Of a stretch of DNA of 62,604 bases, positions 9,001 to 15,572 are shown in pieces (the stretch's first letter is position 1; every line of letters starts with the position of its first letter). The stretch is from Candidatus Multiplicimicrobium inquinatum (GTDB taxonomy: Bacteria > Omnitrophota > Omnitrophia > Omnitrophales > Aquincolibacteriaceae): the NCBI GenBank assembly GCA_002344825.1, contig DDUN01000034.1, forward strand, positions 15,171 to 77,774. Direction: 5' to 3'. The notes under the pieces were generated by a model. It was not told where the DNA came from, did no database searches, and saw nothing but the letters and a program-made list of their open reading frames with translations. A program made the position numbers and the translations under genes.

Positions 9001-11902
9001 TAAAAATTTGAAAGCTCTTCCAAAGCATGACAAATATATTAAGATTAACCCACTCTCTCCATTGGCCCGCTATAGAGTCTGATAGAGTTGTTACGAATAT
9101 TTCAGGATCCGTAAAATTTACCGCGCTTTCATTTTGAGGCTGAATCGCGGCATACATTATCTTCGCCGCCGTTTCTGCTTCTCGCTCAGTTAGGGTATCA
9201 ATATCCATACCCAAATTTTGATAAATTTGGAGCAAAACAAATTCTCCCACATAATGGAAAAATCCATAATCTGCATCACGCGCCATTTCAATCATTTGAT
9301 TCACAAACGACGCGCCTAAAACCAAGTTCTTTTTTCCCGCAAAAACAACAAGCTCTTCAATAAGCTTTTTTTGATTTTCAGAATTTATCCGCAAATCATT
9401 AAGCTCTTGTATAGATAGGCCCTTTTCTCTGATAAAGCTTAAAAGTAATTCGCCTATTGCCGCATTCGCTCTGAATTTTCCTGAATTAAATTTAGACTGT
9501 TTTACTTTTACTACATTTTCAAAAGCAAGCGCATAAGCCTCCATGACACCCAGGTTCATTGTTTGCTTTGGTATGTCAAACCCATAGTAAGTATGAAGAG
9601 CATGCCCAAATTCATGCGCAAGTGATTGTGAGATTAAAGAGTCGCGACTGTTTTCACGATCAATTGTCATCCTGGAGCCCCGCATATATGAGCCTCCTCC
9701 ATCCATGAAACGCATATCTATTTCTTCCAAAATAGCGCGGTGCTCTTTATCAGGTATTAAAACTAAGCTCATAAGATATCGAAAAAGATCATGCGCCTGC
9801 CGTACAGCGACTTGATAACCGGGCTCATTTTTTTGGTTTTTTATTGCGTTATTAAAAGCCGCTATTGAGCCCTCCTGTGCTTCAGAACGAAATTTAATTT
9901 CAAATTTGCGGCCGTTATATAAAATTTCAAATTTTTGTCCGTTAAACAGCCCTTTGTTCAATTGCGCCGCAATTCGATTTCCGTCAAAATTCTTTCCCTT
10001 CAAAGCATCACGGATTGCATACTCAATTTGTTCGACAGAAAAACCGGCTTGATCTGGATTCAGCCCTGCTTGATTCAAGAGCGACCAAATTTCTACAGTT
10101 TGATTATCAACCGCCTGACGCTGCCCGCTAAAATTCGATTTTCCAAGCATGACATCTCGATAAAGGTTTGATTTCTCAACTTGCGTGAGCCGCGGAGTAA
10201 TCGTCCCGTAACTGATTTCTTTTTCGCGGAAGATCTCACGGAGACCTTCGGTGTGAAATCCGCCGGTCATTAAAATCGCTCGGTCGGTGGTCTCGAGCTC
10301 TTTCGCCATTTTTTCATAAAAAACTTCATCACGCCTAATCGCAAGATCGTAGAAAGAAAAGGCATTCTCAAAAGCGGTTAAAATTTGTTGCTGATAATCG
10401 CTATGACCGGAGCCCGAAACCCCAAGAGTGCGCAGCTCTTTAGTCCCCTCCGGTGTCTGGCCTTGGACCTCTTGGCTAAGCGATTTCACCCTTTGAAAAA
10501 GATCGGCGGGAGCCAATGCCTCTTTTCGTGAAATCACTTTTTGCCATTCCTCACGCGAAAGCTCAAGGTTGAGAAGTTTACGCACAAGTTCCGCATCTTG
10601 AAAAAGATTGATTAAATCTTTTTCGCGACCAGAGGCAGGAGCCCTGAGCCCCGAAGATCCTTCCTCTGCACTCCGGTCTCCGGCATCCGGGCTTGTTTCA
10701 AGCAATCTATCAAAAAGCTTTCTTATCTCCCCAAATAACGCGGTCGGTTCAATCTCATATTTCAAAATCAAATAGCCTGTGTAGAGTGCGAAGTTCGGAT
10801 AATTCGAAAACTTCAGCCCCTTCGGTCCCGCTTCTTCCACCAACTTCTCAACAAAAAATCGCGGCAAACTTTCCATCTTTCCCGAGCTCGCGCGGATGCG
10901 GTTCATGTTGATGCTCTTTTCATCAAACCTTTCCAAACCTTCGATCAGCTCTGATGAAACGCCATTCGCCTTGAGCCAGTCCAACATTTGTTTCTTTTCA
11001 ACTTCGGCAGCTTCATGAGCCCGGAGCCCAGAACCCCGAACCCCGAGAGTGCTCAGCTCTTTAGTCCCCTCCGGTCTCTGGCCTCCTGTCTTCGACCTAG
11101 ATTGTTGGTTCAATTTTTTTTCCATGTTCTGCAGAACCAACAATCTCGTCAGTTGCGGCCATTCGATCTGAGAATACAATCCCCGCAAATCAAGCTCTGC
11201 GCTTTCCTTCGCAAGCCTGGCTAAGCCCTCCACAAATGGAATAAATTCACGATGCCCTTTCTCAAATTTTTTCCACTCCGCAATAACTTTACGGGTTTCA
11301 GGCGGCAGAGTTTTGCTCGCTAATTTGTCTAATTCACTTTCAAGTCCGCTGACAAACTTCGCCGTCTCGGCTTCCCGGCTGTATACCGCTTTCAACGCTT
11401 CGTAGTTCTGACGATAAAGATCCGCGTTTTCAATACCCACTCCCCTCGCTCCGCCTTTCTCATCGCTTAGCAAAAACCAATCCGCGCCTGTGATTTGTCC
11501 GCGTTTCGCAAGCTCATCCCAAAGCTTCTTGTTTGTCTCTGCGTCAGAAAACAATTTTAAATAATCGGGGTTTAATTCTTCGGAAGCGCCTTCTACAAAA
11601 ATCGTCTTAAACCCATAGTTTTGATTGAGATAACTCATTAAATCGCGGATCTTGCTTTGTGCTTCGTAATTGGTGTGCGCGTTTTGAATCTGTAGAATCA
11701 TTTTCGGGTTGGGCCGCGCGGGTGCTTCCCAAAACTCCTCCACACTTGCAAGTTCAGCGGGGATATCGATTTGAATCAGTTTGGGTATTTCCGTTTTGGC
11801 TGAAAATTCAATACCCATTCCGGCAACATCCGCGAAGCAGGTGTTCACCGTAAACAAACTCAAAACCAAAACTGAAATTAGCTTTTTAAACCAAACGTTC
11901 AT
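1..11902 (-). CDS. Giant multi-domain exported/membrane protein, 3' end beyond left edge (at least 3,967 aa)
   Basis: The frame starts at ATG 11902 and has no stop down to base 1, so the gene is C-terminally partial. Residues 1-24 form a signal peptide. In order I see: a Tiki/ChaN-like domain (about 60-570, NAHTNYEAQ near 75 and GGFHTEGL near 546), also found in the other giant of this window; a zincin with HEFGHALH at 763-770, M3-like; a nucleotidyltransferase-like domain (GSAA..SDLDLV, about 1136-1180); a CPBP intramembrane protease (about 1445-1625); a second nucleotidyltransferase-like domain (about 1645-1890); a SAM methyltransferase (NPPW at 2013-2016); several membrane segments (about 2200-2850); an internal Tat-like signal (RR at 2934-2935); a phosphodiester-glycosidase-like stretch (FVDGG near 3155); an FHA domain (about 3410-3480); and a kinase-like domain (about 3500-3770). 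Twelve RSE-type pentapeptides separate these units. Upstream ribosome-binding sequence is weak. Overall function is unknown; multi-domain membrane polyprotein is my inference. Confidence 0.85.
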   Translation of the reverse strand, partial: MNVWFKKLISVLVLSLFTVNTCFADVAGMGIEFSAKTEIPKLIQIDIPAELASVEEFWEAPARPNPKMILQIQNAHTNYEAQSKIRDLMSYLNQNYGFKTIFVEGASEELNPDYLKLFSDAETNKKLWDELAKRGQITGADWFLLSDEKGGARGVGIENADLYRQNYEALKAVYSREAETAKFVSGLESELDKLASKTLPPETRKVIAEWKKFEKGHREFIPFVEGLARLAKESAELDLRGLYSQIEWPQLTRLLVLQNMEKKLNQQSRSKTGGQRPEGTKELSTLGVRGSGLRAHEAAEVEKKQMLDWLKANGVSSELIEGLERFDEKSINMNRIRASSGKMESLPRFFVEKLVEEAGPKGLKFSNYPNFALYTGYLILKYEIEPTALFGEIRKLFDRLLETSPDAGDRSAEEGSSGLRAPASGREKDLINLFQDAELVRKLLNLELSREEWQKVISRKEALAPADLFQRVKSLSQEVQGQTPEGTKELRTLGVSGSGHSDYQQQILTAFENAFSFYDLAIRRDEVFYEKMAKELETTDRAILMTGGFHTEGLREIFREKEISYGTITPRLTQVEKSNLYRDVMLGKSNFSGQRQAVDNQTVEIWSLLNQAGLNPDQAGFSVEQIEYAIRDALKGKNFDGNRIAAQLNKGLFNGQKFEILYNGRKFEIKFRSEAQEGSIAAFNNAIKNQKNEPGYQVAVRQAHDLFRYLMSLVLIPDKEHRAILEEIDMRFMDGGGSYMRGSRMTIDRENSRDSLISQSLAHEFGHALHTYYGFDIPKQTMNLGVMEAYALAFENVVKVKQSKFNSGKFRANAAIGELLLSFIREKGLSIQELNDLRINSENQKKLIEELVVFAGKKNLVLGASFVNQMIEMARDADYGFFHYVGEFVLLQIYQNLGMDIDTLTEREAETAAKIMYAAIQPQNESAVNFTDPEIFVTTLSDSIAGQWREWVNLNIFVMLWKSFQIFIKNIFIGKQAGFTEFKTPQNMTWVKLPRKHLQYQASGTTANVSIAAAAAEQVAAEQTQFLESVARLIVRVNSSEINEGAVGVTIFENRVLKQFVSELREMVVFQKTLRSKLIQYAISKGEIYPISVNMLLKSRSEFRAPAWVQEYEIAHSSGNESIKIWLDQELEESLLKLQSGTSITIFGSAAIYFLLAARGALKESPLKDIASDLDLVVRQNPGEHDVADALSAFAARITPVEWLDELTQQNYTINQLFLNVQVKENGGQKYLQIKLDDDVGSSSDFKIISNALDDLSNLRLIWGGTGSVSLNRALRGLRAIFRYGLTPQEQTVALMKAGLDAADPVGDQEAVQVRAIFKLLATPENRKILADLDFFRGKLKERLFFELSVASQNQTWSEFKENWSIPDGEDNELIREAREIFSGIEELKALAASFRSEARTELTSSAGTQSSESVEEVLGGRSEMPAEGAVSWSNIGSILKNRINTEFQFVREQIRVFAPALVIVFMLIVVIPVSLSLLGALGLSAATASILSSIILAPIIEEIMFRKLIFKKMMDSGMGFLASASASAFLFAVIHGVLFGAGGIAVTAYIFLQLFSAGVTYAYLYHRTGNLLAPMAMHSLTNSFILLGIGLGDPLISKIPIIIEFIATISIFTAFSIKLKNTAWFTGLIGSEADRVRSEARPGEVISEDGILNLENLLAAVDQAVQAVLPGAVIFIDGSAASLEADGKIDTRLINDLDMVLAVPESIVPINPVEMVEDELVRLWPQYFFNVELPRSGFRRVIKGQRQPLVMRRLALRLSEGQDQPFLRIDIPLITASSSKLAQQETAELDIGSAKRILRQDWNLLPAERFVKNYLYLENLVGEKLQTAELKAASSAKLKDYGSATEEYWAEMKGLIPQGRIAELSKAFDKPRNDQIKAIIAARGFAEKFSKFDVRSEMRPQQAGQVVPVLINKGDQITGLVRGVIAQIVQSAGKQGNDNIRVLEMGIGSGVLTKELQSAVRNPQQIQFIGFDINPSAVQAAKEALGDEFDARESDLFSAVRDGEKFDVIFWNPPWYSEASGGNLALAKNDPGFETLRRFLGEASQYLKPNGKVFLILPEVSMGEIWEDTEKNYTIERADGYKTTNYAVGLYELTPARSEIRDEDFDPDSIFEEIQKMITAVNEQRYGDAEALTTAFGRKHLFEGELVSRITIGLARLEAEYSDSLKREIIGDMLRLNPQIERDSSEQAYVVPVLLGALGAVGGLGLILPAVFAFAPYLTALVVAAGVIGGLIYFTRNHIKSLKASSLNPNTQTTLQWVAQFLLQRLGIEEKQADVSAISPEQKLNETISLEASRSEARVIPFLKKAAIAAVIMIALAKFAPLVGVYLAGIALVVGAVQTLTEWWGAGTSNSEKKVGVKEGIRLEVLIPGTPEQILQEKIKPWIYIVLALGYFLVMTVVHAISVGDFLAQGQQKDKTAAMALQVEANLGSRNFSENAKLVSGSIMSVIDQIYPSASEQEKKDLHDLALFQTGMESGLFQYADQKNWKEAGHPSIDIAKGIFQHEVTRSRTLGDHVMTWLGYPSKEGDVRRIDQEFLAKKLELTSQGESQPSYKAIVELREAAIKRFPNDAGLQAEYIARALAYRVMQLDLMDDYELDAFFFFVKEKRVKSRMAKNGDTLRDMAQNLEDGVFNDKYFRTKPSPASKKQEIADAIKDHTFGYGGRQGWNVVLATAVSEPQANTSSRVASVDEILALPKWDSERGFLEESLLFPTLDQPAVARQDLPAVARTPSAVESELVATVPLEVFSSELAQVENQVPSANLSWYQREIALPFAQWAARIAPDGGLPVQVFFAGAVLYLIGALFRAAIFNFKKTPSSYSNMTTAVGRSSMSLALSGSVYAYSVVGVELANKWIGTNILIGRLTTAELVMVIEAPILIFFAMLIFGKIKYGKEFALGRVFAKGFLPREAFAPKPRSEKEVVSARSEARGVAQPLTRREAIRRSLLFAAGIGTGGLVANYGLKQVNIGINSPDLASTTSSGDLFFDLRSWNIEVMRFEDAQNDSDAQIISPANFFLEDKQPTGFLRLQEEEPIVDFNHNLSEKAMAKAMFFIDGTGRPHIFDYQKYAENPELYGVQLYPIGFQAGPWIKIGEDLNLGIEVWHKGLQGGRRVAIGYDRLGRFFFKEFYGPDFMGKMGMSTDSFMTELHAWLSRNSIESAMFVDGGTTGFGVGQKTPPYVIVARSKGRSEMRVADQSPEEIADWVVDLSQGTKNKTEEWSAAGFPGPFSNYPLFMREFPVERFHAVLSVLRARKEYDAGKWFAKSMLDSLLGYGMQNTEFLADLPQYYDYFNLNDANPESEFNKNLDFFERRTAAVQYGVSTALKEQVLKLAFEAFGVRRDPNEEYEMEPKFDAEGHSFRNQFVRDLNLAFMIALKSAGEKGILWDPALLPFLFQLSNSNSVMRIRNGGYAGELDVIVQVSGQQSKFTAARNKNEVLIGRGSSNDLIVQDASVSRSHLVLRRDKDNPVKFRLNFTGKNRPLLWPDAERSSLDQRRSEMRYEVDTLSFLDGGVPGATTRSVMNVLRSPRFQDIENVKEFFRRLGYEELDLNLNGTARIFNGYDGTSKYGFRIDFGRVSGRSLSLMFKVERVAGTIPSEETADLKKISHQYVPMILSEGQTQDGLHWMIEEFIDGIQFSEVLEESELTLDEYRGYLRTVLGVGKDLDFKPPSDIRYQNFIWQKDRKKMILIDLGGARFDLEDSAKHRVYFLYTLWATANDNGVINTHQIAADLFHDLWSDKAVEFSAQVRADLSSYVSPTNMVSDSAFTDTNFKSWFDGFSKALRARSEMRVFLDSNGYLQTEPVSYDFFNALAAANDVSEAAKIVKKEISNVAAELRQLIQQNGFIPNKIGNGERSVFNTQELREKEKIGLNDADLLALLQSDKEEMLALAESYGQEQGHSFTVDKINEKIVDRMVDILAEAIWTYVKRHEAWVEWGRRLQALDSFLDKQEEAELSAAVAVFDVGQFLSSSG
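548..1432 (-). other. Kinase-like domain inside the left giant, framed by two RSEMR tags
   Basis: Between RSEMR at 1418-1432 and RSEMR at 548-562 lies one unit of about 280 residues. It has a glycine-rich nucleotide-loop-like start (GYDGTSKYGF), a hinge-like IEEFIDG, then SDIRYQNF with Asp 3667 in the place of a catalytic-loop Asp (D-x4-N), and IDLGGA near residue 3684 in the place of the DFG metal-binding motif. This order fits the protein-kinase/aminoglycoside-phosphotransferase fold. Substrate and activity cannot be read from the sequence. Confidence 0.55.
1470..1680 (-). other. FHA phosphopeptide-binding domain inside the left giant
   Basis: Residues about 3410-3480 read IGRGSSNDLIVQDASVSRSH, the core FHA signature (IGR..SND..v.d..vSR.H) with the conserved Arg, Ser and His that bind phosphothreonine. 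It sits immediately before an RSEMR tag and the kinase-like unit. FHA next to a kinase-like domain suggests phospho-dependent contact, which is inference. Confidence 0.75.
5612..6202 (-). other. Class I SAM-dependent methyltransferase domain inside the left giant
   Basis: The unit is framed by RSEMR (6203-6217) and RSEIR (5597-5611). It carries VLEMGIGSGVLTKEL (SAM-binding loop), FIGFDINPSAV (acidic end of strand 2) and FDVIFWNPPWYSE, the NPPW motif at residues 2013-2016. NPPY/W motifs are typical of HemK/PrmC-type N-methyltransferases of glutamine, adenine or guanine. The lack of a partner protein-binding domain leaves the substrate open. Confidence 0.75.
7030..7624 (-). other. CPBP-family glutamic intramembrane protease domain inside the left giant
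   Basis: This hydrophobic, multi-pass segment carries the three family motifs: EEIMFR (EExxxR, near residue 1501), FAVIHG (FxxxH) and MHSLTN (HxxxN). All predicted catalytic residues are present. It is flanked by RSEMP (7625-7639) and RSEAR (6977-6991). CPBP proteases cut within membranes in other bacteria and eukaryotes (Rce1); a role in processing this chain itself is speculation. Confidence 0.8.
10406..10470 (-). repeat. In-frame insert repeat, copy 1, inside the left giant
   Basis: About 40 bases (10424-10463) nearly match 11045-11084 in the same gene. Both are read in the same frame and give QTPEGTKELRTLGVSGSG here. The insert interrupts the Tiki-like domain with a low-complexity loop. 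Confidence 0.7.
11017..11090 (-). repeat. In-frame insert repeat, copy 2, inside the left giant
   Basis: This is the partner of the copy at 10406-10470; it encodes QRPEGTKELSTLGVRGSG. A looser third relative (GSSGLRAPASG) lies near 10630-10690. The DNA contains the CTTTAGTC and CCGGTCTCTGG words also typical of the heptamer-like intergenic repeats seen elsewhere in the window (for example 37679-37720). Confidence 0.65.
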
Positions 11903-12167
11903 TATCTTTTTTGTGCCAACACACTATATATGCGGTTAACTAAGTTTCTCTTTCTTAAAAAAATATAACCAATGGAATTATTAAAATAAATTAAAAATGC
12001 TAAAATGATAGTTTTTGATAGTTAATGCTATATATAAATCACGCTTTTGACCAAATCCAATCCCTCCCTTGAGCTTACCTACTCTTGACCCCCAATTTAC
12101 ATGTTTTGCCAAGACAGAGGCCGATACATGAGGCGAGAATGCCGCACTTAAAAAAAGGAGGATTCCT

Positions 12168-12281
12168 ATGGGTTTAAATTGGCTGCTCGGGTTAGCCGCG
12201 TGGTTTGTCGATATGGAAATGAAGAGAACGGAAAATGGTTCAAGTCTGATGGATCAAATCTTTGAACTGACTGAAATCTAA
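12168..12281 (+). CDS. Small hypothetical protein, 37 aa
   Basis: ATG 12168 follows a strong ribosome-binding site (AAAAGGAGGA at 12155-12163). The product begins MGLNWLLGLAAWFVDMEMKR: a short hydrophobic helix followed by a charged tail. It is followed after 15 bases by a second microprotein gene with its own binding site, so the two form an operon on the plus strand, divergent from the left giant. I recognise no family. The strong ribosome-binding sites are the main evidence that the pair is real. Confidence 0.6.
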   Translation: MGLNWLLGLAAWFVDMEMKRTENGSSLMDQIFELTEI

Positions 12282-12296
12282 AACAAAGAGGTCTTT

Positions 12297-12428
12297 ATGA
12301 TCGACTTCAAGTGGCTGAATGATTTGATTTTGCTCGGCGGGGCAACCCAGCTTTCTCTGCCGGCCAAAACATTATGCTGTATGGATCCTGAAACGGAAGA
12401 AGACGGCGAAGAGGAAACGATTATTTAA
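12297..12428 (+). CDS. Small acidic hypothetical protein, 43 aa
   Basis: ATG 12297 is preceded by AAAGAGG. The product starts MIDFKWLNDLILLGGATQLS, has a Cys pair (LCCMD) and a strongly acidic tail (EEDGEEE). Its TAA at 12426-12428 touches the stop of the convergent pseudouridine synthase gene at 12429. It is probably cotranscribed with the 37-residue gene just upstream. The leader-like first half, Cys pair and acidic tail could suit a small regulator or peptide precursor, but nothing here proves it. Confidence 0.6.
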   Translation: MIDFKWLNDLILLGGATQLSLPAKTLCCMDPETEEDGEEETII

Positions 12429-13271
12429 TTAACGTTTCTTGAAATGGCGGACCGGCTTTTTCTTGGGAGGCGGCGTCCATTTTCGGCGTAACGTATTTTT
12501 AGGCTCTTGTGTATAAGGAATGAAAGTTCGCAGTTTATTTACGCATGCCTGAAGCTCCTCTGACAACGGAGCTTCTATTTTAAGAGGCGCTCCCGTTACC
12601 GGATGCTCAAAGGCAAGACTGGAAGCATGCAAAAAAAGTCTTCGCAGTCCCATCAATTTCTGCAAAGTTCGATTCCACTTAAAATCACCGTACAAACGAT
12701 CCCCCGCCACGGGATGTCCGTGGCTCGCGCATTGAATACGGATTTGATGAAACTTTCCGGTCACAAGCTTCACTGCCAGCAAGGTCATGCGTGAGCTTTC
12801 ATAATACTCCTGAACGTTGTAGCTCATAATGGCATTCGGGGACTGGTTTTTTTTGATTCCTGCGCGGCGCATGCGATTCATACGGCGTGTCTCAACATGA
12901 TCAAGCCATTTTCCGGTCGGAGGCGAAACACGTCCGCCGCCCACAAGCACCTGGTAGATTTTCTGCAAAGCATGCTTTTCAAAAATCAAACGCAGTTTGG
13001 TCGCCACAGCCGCGGATTTCGCCGCGAGCAAAACACCGGAAGCTTCCTGATCAAGGCGATGCAGCAGCCAAATCGTTCCTTTGGGCGTCTCAAAAGTACG
13101 CTGCTCGAAATCATAATGTCCGAGAAAAGCGGCACGGCCTTCTTGCCCTTCAAGCCGTTTCTTTTCATTAACCGGATTGGGGTGCGAAAGAATGCCGGAT
13201 GGCTTATTGATCAGCAAAAGATGCGCGTCTTCGAAGATAATCGGAAACTCGGTATAGACGGGTTGATTCAT
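12429..13271 (-). CDS. RluA-family RNA pseudouridine synthase
   Basis: The protein has 280 residues. HRLD at 71-74 contains the catalytic Asp of RluA-family enzymes, followed by SGVLLAAKS. GKFHQIRIQCASHGHPVAGDRLYG matches the C-terminal family motif. These cytoplasmic enzymes isomerise specific uridines in rRNA or tRNA. There is no S4 domain at the N-terminus. The C-terminal tail is very basic (PPPKKKPVRHFKKR), suiting RNA binding. It lies downstream of bipA on the same strand, separated by a 120-bp palindromic repeat, so cotranscription may be attenuated. Exact target is not predictable. Confidence 0.93.
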   Translation of the reverse strand: MNQPVYTEFPIIFEDAHLLLINKPSGILSHPNPVNEKKRLEGQEGRAAFLGHYDFEQRTFETPKGTIWLLHRLDQEASGVLLAAKSAAVATKLRLIFEKHALQKIYQVLVGGGRVSPPTGKWLDHVETRRMNRMRRAGIKKNQSPNAIMSYNVQEYYESSRMTLLAVKLVTGKFHQIRIQCASHGHPVAGDRLYGDFKWNRTLQKLMGLRRLFLHASSLAFEHPVTGAPLKIEAPLSEELQACVNKLRTFIPYTQEPKNTLRRKWTPPPKKKPVRHFKKR

Positions 13272-13294
13272 GGAAGCATTGTACTCTAAGCCAA

Positions 13295-13417
13295 CAGTCG
13301 TTCAAAACGGTTTGGATGCAATGAACAAACGAGTGGCTGAGGAGGCGTAGTGAAACCTACGCCGCACGAATGCCACGAAGTTTGTGAAGCCGCAGACAAG
13401 CCGTTTTCAACGACCTG
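13295..13417. repeat. Intergenic nested-palindrome element, copy A
   Basis: Outer arms CAGTCGTTCAAAACGG (from 13295) and CCGTTTTCAACGACCTG (ending 13417) are near-complementary. Inside is a second stem, GGCGTAG/CTACGCC. A diverged copy lies at 41035-41151. The element starts two bases after the bipA stop. I recall similar elements scattered between genes in deltaproteobacterial and candidate-phylum genomes. It could act as an RNA hairpin, transcript stabiliser or attenuator. Confidence 0.75.
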
Positions 13418-13418
13418 T

Positions 13419-15245
13419 TTACTTCTTCTCGTTACGCTTGCGTTCGTTTTCGTCCAAGTAACGTTTACGCAGACGAATGTTTTTCGGCGTAATTTCCACC
13501 AACTCATCGTCGGCAATAAATTCGAGCGCGAAATCCAAAGTCATTTCGCGGGGCGGAACCAACTGAATCGCTTCATCGGCACCGGAAGAACGCATGTTGG
13601 TTAATTTCTTTTCGCGGTTGGCATTTACGACAAGGTCATTGCCTTTATTGTTTACGCCCACGATCATGCCGGTATACATATCCTCACCGACATGGATAAA
13701 AATTTCGCCGCGTTCCTGCAAGCCCCAAAGACCGTAAGCAACGGCTTTGGCGTTGTTCTGGGAAATCAGAACCGCAACCTGACGATTTTCGATTTCGCCG
13801 CGGAAAGGTTCATAGTCGTGAAAGATCTGGTTGAGTACCGCGGTACCGCGGGTCAACTGCAGCAATTCGCTGCGCAGACCGATCAAAGCGCGCGAAGGAA
13901 TCAAATATTCGAGACGCACGGTTCCGACCGCGCTGTTAATCATGGCTTTCAAGTCGGCTTTACGGCCGCCGAGACGCTCAATGACGGTGCCCTGAAATTC
14001 AGGATCAACTTCAATTACCAACTCTTCGATCGGCTCCATTTTTACGCCATCCACATCTTTAAAAATAACCTGCGGGCGCGAAACTTCAAGCTCATAACCT
14101 TCACGGCGCATCATTTCAATCAAGATGGCCAAATGCAATTCACCGCGTCCGGAAACTTTGAAGCGATCTTCATTCGGAACCGGCTCCACTTTGATACCGA
14201 CGTTCACTTTCGCTTCATGCTCAAGGCGTTCACGAATGTGGCGTGAAGTTAAAAACTTACCGCCGTCTTTACCGGCCAAGGGGCTGGTGTTGTGCGAGAA
14301 AAACATCGAGATCGTCGGCTCATCGATATGAATCGCGGGCAAAGCTTCAGGCTTATCCGGGGAAGTCAATGTATCCGCAACGCGCACATCTCCAGCGCCC
14401 GCGATATGAACGATATCACCCGCCAAAGCTTCCTGAACTTCAACCTTAGGGAGACCTTTGTGCTTCAAAATTTTTGTAACTTTGCCGCGCTCAACCGTGC
14501 CATCCGCGCGCTTCACAAGCATAATCGGATCGCCCACTTTAATTTTACCCGTGGCTACGCGGCCGATCGCAACGTGTCCGACATAAGGGTCATAAGCAAG
14601 CATCGTCACGAGCATTTGAAACGGGGCTTCAACATCCGCAACCGGCGGAAGAACACGGTGCATAATCGTTTCAAGCAAAGGCGTAATATCTTTCGACTCA
14701 TCTTCCAAATTCATTTTCGCCCAGCCTTCTTTGCCTGAAGCGTAAACGATCGGAAAATCAAGCTGTTCGGGAGTCGCGTTCAATTCGCAGAAAAGGTCAA
14801 ACGCCATATTTTCAACTTCTTTGGGACGCGCGTTCGGACGATCCACTTTATTCACCACAAGAATCGGTTTCAAGTGAAGCTCAAGTGATTTACGCAACAC
14901 AAATTTGGTTTGTGGCATCGGACCATCAAGTGCGTCGACGAGCAAAAGCACGCCGTCAACCATACGCAAAATACGTTCAACTTCGGAACCGAAGTCGGCG
15001 TGACCGGGAGTATCCACAATGTTAAAAGTAATTCCCTTGTACACCAAGGACGCGTTTTTAGAAAAAATGGTAATACCGCGCTCACGCTCGAGCGGGTTAA
15101 AGTCCATCACGGTATCTTCGCCTTCTTTGAAAGCATAAGCATTACCCGCTTTAAGCAAAGCATCCACCAGAGTCGTTTTACCGTGGTCAACGTGAGCCAC
15201 AATTGCGAAATTACGTACGTCTTGTCTTCTTTTTTGAATCGTCAT
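13419..15245 (-). CDS. bipA: Ribosome-associated translational GTPase BipA/TypA
   Basis: The 608-residue length is typical. The G motifs are intact: AHVDHGKTTL (G1), GITI (G2), DTPGHADFG (G3), NKVD (G4). Elongation-factor-like domains II, III and V follow, then the BipA-specific C-terminal region. BipA binds the 70S ribosome and helps assembly and stress or low-temperature growth. The start is supported by AAAAGGAAC just upstream of ATG 15245. A small hairpin (TGAGCC/GGCTCA, 15262-15277) lies in the leader. Confidence 0.97.
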   Translation of the reverse strand: MTIQKRRQDVRNFAIVAHVDHGKTTLVDALLKAGNAYAFKEGEDTVMDFNPLERERGITIFSKNASLVYKGITFNIVDTPGHADFGSEVERILRMVDGVLLLVDALDGPMPQTKFVLRKSLELHLKPILVVNKVDRPNARPKEVENMAFDLFCELNATPEQLDFPIVYASGKEGWAKMNLEDESKDITPLLETIMHRVLPPVADVEAPFQMLVTMLAYDPYVGHVAIGRVATGKIKVGDPIMLVKRADGTVERGKVTKILKHKGLPKVEVQEALAGDIVHIAGAGDVRVADTLTSPDKPEALPAIHIDEPTISMFFSHNTSPLAGKDGGKFLTSRHIRERLEHEAKVNVGIKVEPVPNEDRFKVSGRGELHLAILIEMMRREGYELEVSRPQVIFKDVDGVKMEPIEELVIEVDPEFQGTVIERLGGRKADLKAMINSAVGTVRLEYLIPSRALIGLRSELLQLTRGTAVLNQIFHDYEPFRGEIENRQVAVLISQNNAKAVAYGLWGLQERGEIFIHVGEDMYTGMIVGVNNKGNDLVVNANREKKLTNMRSSGADEAIQLVPPREMTLDFALEFIADDELVEITPKNIRLRKRYLDENERKRNEKK

Positions 15246-15572
15246 CTGTTCCTTTTAGCTCTGAGCCTTCCGGCTCAACCGCGAGCATAGAAGTCCTTTT
15301 ATTCTTCTGATTATAAAAATACTAATCCAATTCCGTCTGCTTGAAAGGGCGACTTGAAGAGGAGTTCGAAGCCGCGGATTATATCAGACAACCGCCCATA
15401 GGCAAACGACAATACACGCTTAATGATATTTTTTTAATAAAACAAAAATGTTAGTTTTTGCGTCTTGGAACCAACCTCACCACTGCTACGCTTTAATTAG
15501 GAAGCATTCGCTCTTTCGTTCGAGGGGGCGGAAACCCGTGCTTTGAGGGTTTCAAACTGAAAGGATGAGGCC
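15246..15572. other. Intergenic region between divergent bipA and the DUF2892 gene
   Basis: About 330 bases hold the bipA leader hairpin at 15262-15277 and AT-rich stretches that probably contain divergent promoters. I see no convincing open frame and no RNA gene. A GAAAGGATGAGG ribosome-binding site for the plus-strand gene is at 15559-15570. Confidence 0.5.

Noticed and set aside
442..11853. Short frames on both strands inside the left giant (for example 2554-2808, 3652-3903, 8828-9082)
   Set aside because: All are in frames other than the continuous giant frame; none has a good ribosome-binding site or family motif.
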